Source of the DNA: Jiangella gansuensis DSM 44835
GTDB lineage: Bacteria > Actinomycetota > Actinomycetes > Jiangellales > Jiangellaceae
Direction: 5' to 3'
Assembly: GCF_000515395.1 (NCBI RefSeq)
Contig: NZ_KI911782.1
Location: forward strand, 5,362,070 to 5,426,069
Length of the DNA: 64,000 nucleotides
Position numbers and translations under genes: made by a program. This document shows, piece by piece, positions 60,876 through 64,000 of the stretch (the stretch's first letter is position 1; the number at the start of each line of letters is the position of its first letter). A model generated the notes under the pieces. That model did not search any database. It worked only from the letters and a program-made list of their open reading frames with translations, and had not been told where the DNA came from.

Positions 60876-61409
60876 GTGAGTGATTCGAGCCGCCCGTTCC
60901 GTCTCTGCGTCGTCTGCGCCGGGAACATCTGCCGGTCGCCCATCGCCGAGGCCGTCATCCGCGACCGGCTGGCCGACGCCGGCCTGAATCCACTGGTCGT
61001 CGTCGACTCCGCCGGCACCGGTGGCTGGCACGCCGGTGAACCGGCCGACCGCCGCGCACTGGCGACGCTCGCCCGGCACGGCTACGACGGCAGTGCGCAT
61101 CGCGCGCGGCAGTTCAGGCGCGACTGGTTCGACGACGTCGACATCGTGCTGGCCATGGACCGGGAGAACTTCGCCGACCTCTACGCACAGGCACCCGACG
61201 ACGATGCCCGGGCGAAGGTCCAGCTGCTGCGCTCGTACGACACGGCAGCCCTGGCCGCCGACGACACCGACGTCCCCGACCCGTACTACGGCGACGACGA
61301 GGCGTTCGAGCAGGTCCTGCTCATGATCGAGACGGCCGCCGACGGCTTGGTCGATACCATCCGCGATGAACTGGCCCAGCCGCTGGACCCCGATCTCGCC
61401 GGTCGATGA
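60876..61409 (+). CDS. low-molecular-weight protein tyrosine phosphatase
   Basis: 177 residues from GTG 60876. The N-terminal P-loop CX5R is LCVVCAGNICRSPIAEAVI with nucleophile Cys and phosphate-binding Arg; the general acid Asp is in VPDPYYGDDEAFEQV; SAGTGGWHAGEPADRRA is the usual second conserved segment. It hydrolyses phosphotyrosine (or phosphoarginine in some relatives) in the cytoplasm, or is secreted without signal as in mycobacterial PtpA. Its stop overlaps the fructosamine kinase ATG. The same pair is adjacent in several actinobacteria and suggests a link to protein-bound sugar/phosphate repair. Confidence 0.93.
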   Translation: MSDSSRPFRLCVVCAGNICRSPIAEAVIRDRLADAGLNPLVVVDSAGTGGWHAGEPADRRALATLARHGYDGSAHRARQFRRDWFDDVDIVLAMDRENFADLYAQAPDDDARAKVQLLRSYDTAALAADDTDVPDPYYGDDEAFEQVLLMIETAADGLVDTIRDELAQPLDPDLAGR

Positions 61410-62275
61410 TCGACGACGAAGCCGAGCGGCTGACCCGCCTGCTCGACGCGCCGATCACCTCGGTGACGCCGGTCGGCGGTGGCTCCATCTGCGATGCGCG
61501 TCGCGCCGAGCTCGGCGACGGGCGCACGGTGTTCGTCAAGACCCGGCCGGGCGCGCCGGCCGGGTTCTTCGCCGCCGAGGCGGCCGGTCTGCGACGGCTC
61601 GGCGCGGCCAGGAACGGTGTGCCGGTGCCGCGGGTGCTCGGCTACGACGACCATCACCTGGCCCTGGAGTGGGTCGCCACCGGGGTGCCGTCGGTTCAGG
61701 CGGCCGAGCGGCTCGGTCGCGACCTCGCCGCCACGCACCGGCACGGCGCCGAGGTCTTCGGCTGCGCCGACGGCAACGGCTGGATCGGAAGCCTGGAGCT
61801 TCCCGGCGGACCCTGGCGCAGCTGGCCGGAGTTGTGGGCGTTCGGGCGGGTCGAGCCCTACCTGCGGGCCGCACGCAAGGCCGGCGCCGTCGACAGGCGA
61901 ACCGTCGCCGATGTCGAGCGAGTGATCGCCGAACTGCCCCGGCTGGCCGGTCCGGCGGAGCCGCCGGCGCTCATCCACGGAGACCTGTGGGCCGGCAACG
62001 TGCTGTGGACCGACGGCGGCACCACCTACCTGATCGACCCCGCCGCCCACGGCGGCCACCGGGAGACCGACCTGGCCATGCTCGCCCTGTTCGGCCTACC
62101 GCACCTCGAGCGCGTGCTGGCCGCCTACGACGAAGCATGGCCGCTCGCGGCGGGCTGGCGCGAGCGCGTGGCGCTGCACCAACTCCACCCGGTGCTCGTG
62201 CACGCAGTGATGTTCGGCGGTTCGTACGGAGCCCAGGCCGGACAGCTGGCACGCACCGCGCTGCGGGCTGCCTGA
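61406..62275 (+). CDS. fructosamine kinase family protein
   Basis: 289 residues, aminoglycoside-phosphotransferase-like kinase fold. Motifs: VGGGSICDARRAEL (glycine loop), VFVKTRPGAPAGFFAAEAAGL (Lys), ALIHGDLWAGNVLW (catalytic HGDLWxGN) and YLIDPAAHGGHRETDLAML (metal DPA, then GHRExDLAM), as in FN3K and its bacterial homologues. It phosphorylates ketosamines such as fructosyl- or ribulosyl-lysine formed by glycation, leading to deglycation. Translationally coupled (ATGA) to the LMW phosphatase upstream. Confidence 0.9.
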   Translation: MIDDEAERLTRLLDAPITSVTPVGGGSICDARRAELGDGRTVFVKTRPGAPAGFFAAEAAGLRRLGAARNGVPVPRVLGYDDHHLALEWVATGVPSVQAAERLGRDLAATHRHGAEVFGCADGNGWIGSLELPGGPWRSWPELWAFGRVEPYLRAARKAGAVDRRTVADVERVIAELPRLAGPAEPPALIHGDLWAGNVLWTDGGTTYLIDPAAHGGHRETDLAMLALFGLPHLERVLAAYDEAWPLAAGWRERVALHQLHPVLVHAVMFGGSYGAQAGQLARTALRAA

Positions 62276-62410
62276 TCGTTCTGCAGGGGTTCGCCGGAGT
62301 TGCGGCTCCACCTGAAGACGGACACGCAGCCTCGCCATCGCGAATGAGCTGGTCTCGGGTGTCGAGCGGGTAGGTTCGCAGTCGACTCGATCGATCGATC
62401 TGGAGAATCC

Positions 62411-63472
62411 GTGATCACGGCCCAAGGACTGCACAAACGATACGGCGACAAGGTCGCCGTCGACGACCTCTCGTTCGAGGTGCGCCCAGGCATGGTGACA
62501 GGCTTCCTCGGGCCCAACGGGGCCGGCAAGTCCACCACCATGCGCCTGATGCTCGACCTCGACCGCGGCAGCGGCCAGACACTCTTCGACGGCCGCCGGT
62601 TCAGCAGCATCCGGCACCCGATGCGCGAGATCGGCGCGGTGCTGGAGGCCAAGGCGTTCCACCCCACCCGGACGGCCCGTAACCACCTGCGCATGCTCGC
62701 GGCCGGCAGCGGTATCCCGGCGTCGCGCGCGGACGAAGTGCTCGAGTTCGTCGGCCTGTCCGACGTGAAGCGGAAGAAGCCGAAGGGCTTCTCACTGGGT
62801 ATGGCCCAGCGACTGGGCCTGGCCCAGGCGCTATTGGGCGACCCGGGCACGCTGATCCTGGACGAGCCCGCGAACGGCCTGGACCCACACGGCATCCACT
62901 GGCTGCGCGACGTGCTCAAGTCGCTCGCCGCGCAGGGCCGCACCATCTTCGTCTCCAGCCACCTGCTCTCGGAGATGTCGCTGATGGCCGACCAGCTCGT
63001 CGTCATCGGCCGCGGCAGCATGATCTACAACGGCGACGTCGACGGCTTCGTTCGCGAGTTCACCCAGGCCACGGTGCTGGTGCGCAGCCCGCAGGCGAGC
63101 CGGCTGGCGGAGGCGCTGCGGCGCGTCGACGGCGTGACCGTCGAGGAGCTGCCCGCCTCGGCCCTCGTCGACCCGACCATGGGCGACGCCGTGGCCGTGC
63201 TCGCAGCCGGCGCGGCCGATTCGGCTGCGGGCGCGGCGCCGGCCGGCGGCCTGCGGGTGTCGGGCGCCGACGCCGCCACCATCGGCGAGATCGCGTTCAA
63301 CAACTCGATCATGCTGCACGAACTCGCCACCCAGACCGCGTCCCTGGAGGCGGCGTTCATCTCCGCCACGGGCGCTTCGGAGGAATACGTGGCACACGAG
63401 GTCACCGGCGCCCCACCGCCGCCGGAACCGCCCGCCGCGGGCGGCGACGACACCCGTGGAGGTGCCGCGTGA
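62411..63472 (+). CDS. ABC transporter ATP-binding protein (DrrA/BcrA-like)
   Basis: 353 residues. Walker A GFLGPNGAGKSTTMRLML, Q-loop AVLEAKAFHP, signature GFSLGMAQRLGLAQAL, Walker B TLILDEPANGLDPHG, switch VSSHLLSEM. The ~130-residue C-terminal extension with Ala/Gly-rich segments follows the NBD. This is the class of multidrug or antibiotic exporters with a separate permease, here the next gene with a GTGA overlap. Start GTG 62411 with GGAG 8 bp upstream. Substrate unknown. Confidence 0.93.
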   Translation: MITAQGLHKRYGDKVAVDDLSFEVRPGMVTGFLGPNGAGKSTTMRLMLDLDRGSGQTLFDGRRFSSIRHPMREIGAVLEAKAFHPTRTARNHLRMLAAGSGIPASRADEVLEFVGLSDVKRKKPKGFSLGMAQRLGLAQALLGDPGTLILDEPANGLDPHGIHWLRDVLKSLAAQGRTIFVSSHLLSEMSLMADQLVVIGRGSMIYNGDVDGFVREFTQATVLVRSPQASRLAEALRRVDGVTVEELPASALVDPTMGDAVAVLAAGAADSAAGAAPAGGLRVSGADAATIGEIAFNNSIMLHELATQTASLEAAFISATGASEEYVAHEVTGAPPPPEPPAAGGDDTRGGAA

Positions 63473-64000
63473 GCGACGCACTGCACTACGAATGGGTGCG
63501 GCTTCGCACCCTGCGTTCGACCTATTGGCTGATCGGGCTGGGTGTGCTGGTCACGGCCGGCGTCGCGTTCATCATCGCGTTCGCCACCCGTGACGACCCG
63601 GTCACTGCGACCGATGCGGCATCGGTGCTCACCGGCGGCGCGGAGTTCGCCACGTTCATCCCGGTTTTCATGGCGATCATCGGCATCTTCGCCACCGGCC
63701 ACGAGTACCGGCACGGCACCATCCAGCCGACCCTGACGGCCATTCCGCAGCGCTCTCGGCTGATCCTCGCCAAGATCATCGTCACCAGTTTGGTGGCAGT
63801 CGTGGTGGTGGCGATCTCGCTGGCGGTCAACCTGGTCATCGGGCTGATCTTCTGGGGCGAGATGCCGCCGTTCGACGAGCCGCTGAACGAGGTGATCCCC
63901 GGCTACTTCGTGCTGGTGGTGCTCTACACCATCCTGGGCCTGGCGCTGGCACAGCTGTTCCGCGGTGTGCCGTCGGCGCTGGTGGTCCTGCTCGTCACGC
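63469..64000 (+). CDS. ABC-2-type exporter permease, 5' part (3' end outside window)
   Basis: 177 codons visible. Starts GTG (GTGA overlap with the ATPase stop) and reads SDALHYEWVRLRTLRSTYWL, then helices LIGLGVLVTAGVAFIIAF, IPVFMAIIGIFATGHEYRHG, LILAKIIVTSLVAVVVVAIS and VIPGYFVLVVLYTILGLALA. The motif ATGHEYRHGTIQPTL is the conserved GxExxxGT loop of ABC-2 permeases of this type. It forms the membrane part of the exporter with the preceding ATPase. Confidence 0.9.
   Translation, partial: MSDALHYEWVRLRTLRSTYWLIGLGVLVTAGVAFIIAFATRDDPVTATDAASVLTGGAEFATFIPVFMAIIGIFATGHEYRHGTIQPTLTAIPQRSRLILAKIIVTSLVAVVVVAISLAVNLVIGLIFWGEMPPFDEPLNEVIPGYFVLVVLYTILGLALAQLFRGVPSALVVLLVT

Overview
The window is very GC-rich DNA with dense coding, actinobacterial-style promoters (TANNNT -10 boxes, apparent leaderless GTG/ATG starts), frequent ATGA/GTGA overlaps and gene families typical of a Gram-positive, high-GC soil-type actinomycete (Actinomycetia). 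Examples are the DUF1906 secreted proteins, an LPXTG thioester surface protein, BkdABC, an AdoCbl-riboswitch nrd operon and a CIRCE-controlled Hsp20. The genus cannot be fixed from the sequence alone. I see no tRNA, rRNA, CRISPR array, IS element or prophage. It reads as a chromosomal core/accessory mixture.

Layout. 0-6.3 kb: the end of an alcohol dehydrogenase, two tandem secreted DUF1906 proteins, a VOC protein, an orphan FtsX-type ABC permease and a GNAT acetyltransferase. 6.9-11.3 kb: a giant beta-solenoid membrane protein and a META lipoprotein. 11.4-22.6 kb: a carbon-metabolism block with acyl-CoA dehydrogenase, malate synthase, malic enzyme, an IclR regulator, the glycolate oxidase operon glcD-glcE-glcF and an FCD-type GntR regulator. 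22.7-29.2 kb: a DEAD-box helicase, a TetR/bacterial-PH-domain operon and a thioredoxin-NHL protein. 29.9-34.5 kb: a secreted 5'-nucleotidase, an S9 peptidase and Hsp20. 34.6-38.9 kb: a sugar ABC operon with its LacI regulator. 39.1-43.6 kb: paaN and a 3-hydroxyacyl-CoA dehydrogenase/thiolase pair. 43.8-47.4 kb: branched-chain keto acid dehydrogenase. 47.9-50.1 kb: the sortase-anchored surface protein and a thioesterase. 50.2-55.6 kb: mntH, nrdB and nrdA behind a B12 riboswitch. 55.8-64 kb: an EamA transporter, an XRE-TPR regulator with a divergent 40-residue secreted peptide, hisC, a small membrane protein, an unknown protein, a LMW phosphatase, a fructosamine kinase and an ABC exporter running off the end.

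How genes work together. (1) nrdA-nrdB-mntH appears to be one operon. NrdB has Phe (F110) where class Ia enzymes carry the radical Tyr, and Glu (E72) in place of the first Asp ligand. These are hallmarks of a class Ic Mn/Fe reductase, and the gene 8 bp downstream encodes an Nramp manganese transporter. The operon has an AdoCbl riboswitch and two NrdR-box-like palindromes 31 bp apart, so it should be used when B12 (and a class II enzyme elsewhere) is lacking. (2) Malate synthase, malic enzyme/IclR and glcD share TTCYG-N5-YRGAA palindromes. These occur as pairs exactly 21 bp apart at two of the promoters, suggesting one glyoxylate/glycolate regulon under the local IclR protein. (3) The XRE-TPR regulator and the 40-residue secreted peptide diverge from a 68-bp region holding an inverted repeat, an arrangement resembling RRNPP-type peptide signalling and, to my knowledge, not described for this gene pair.

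Repeats are the other theme. A dispersed ~70-88 bp palindromic element occurs five times. A second palindrome family occurs once between genes and once in frame inside nrdA. Both junctions of glcDEF carry in-frame repeat insertions that keep the ATGA coupling.
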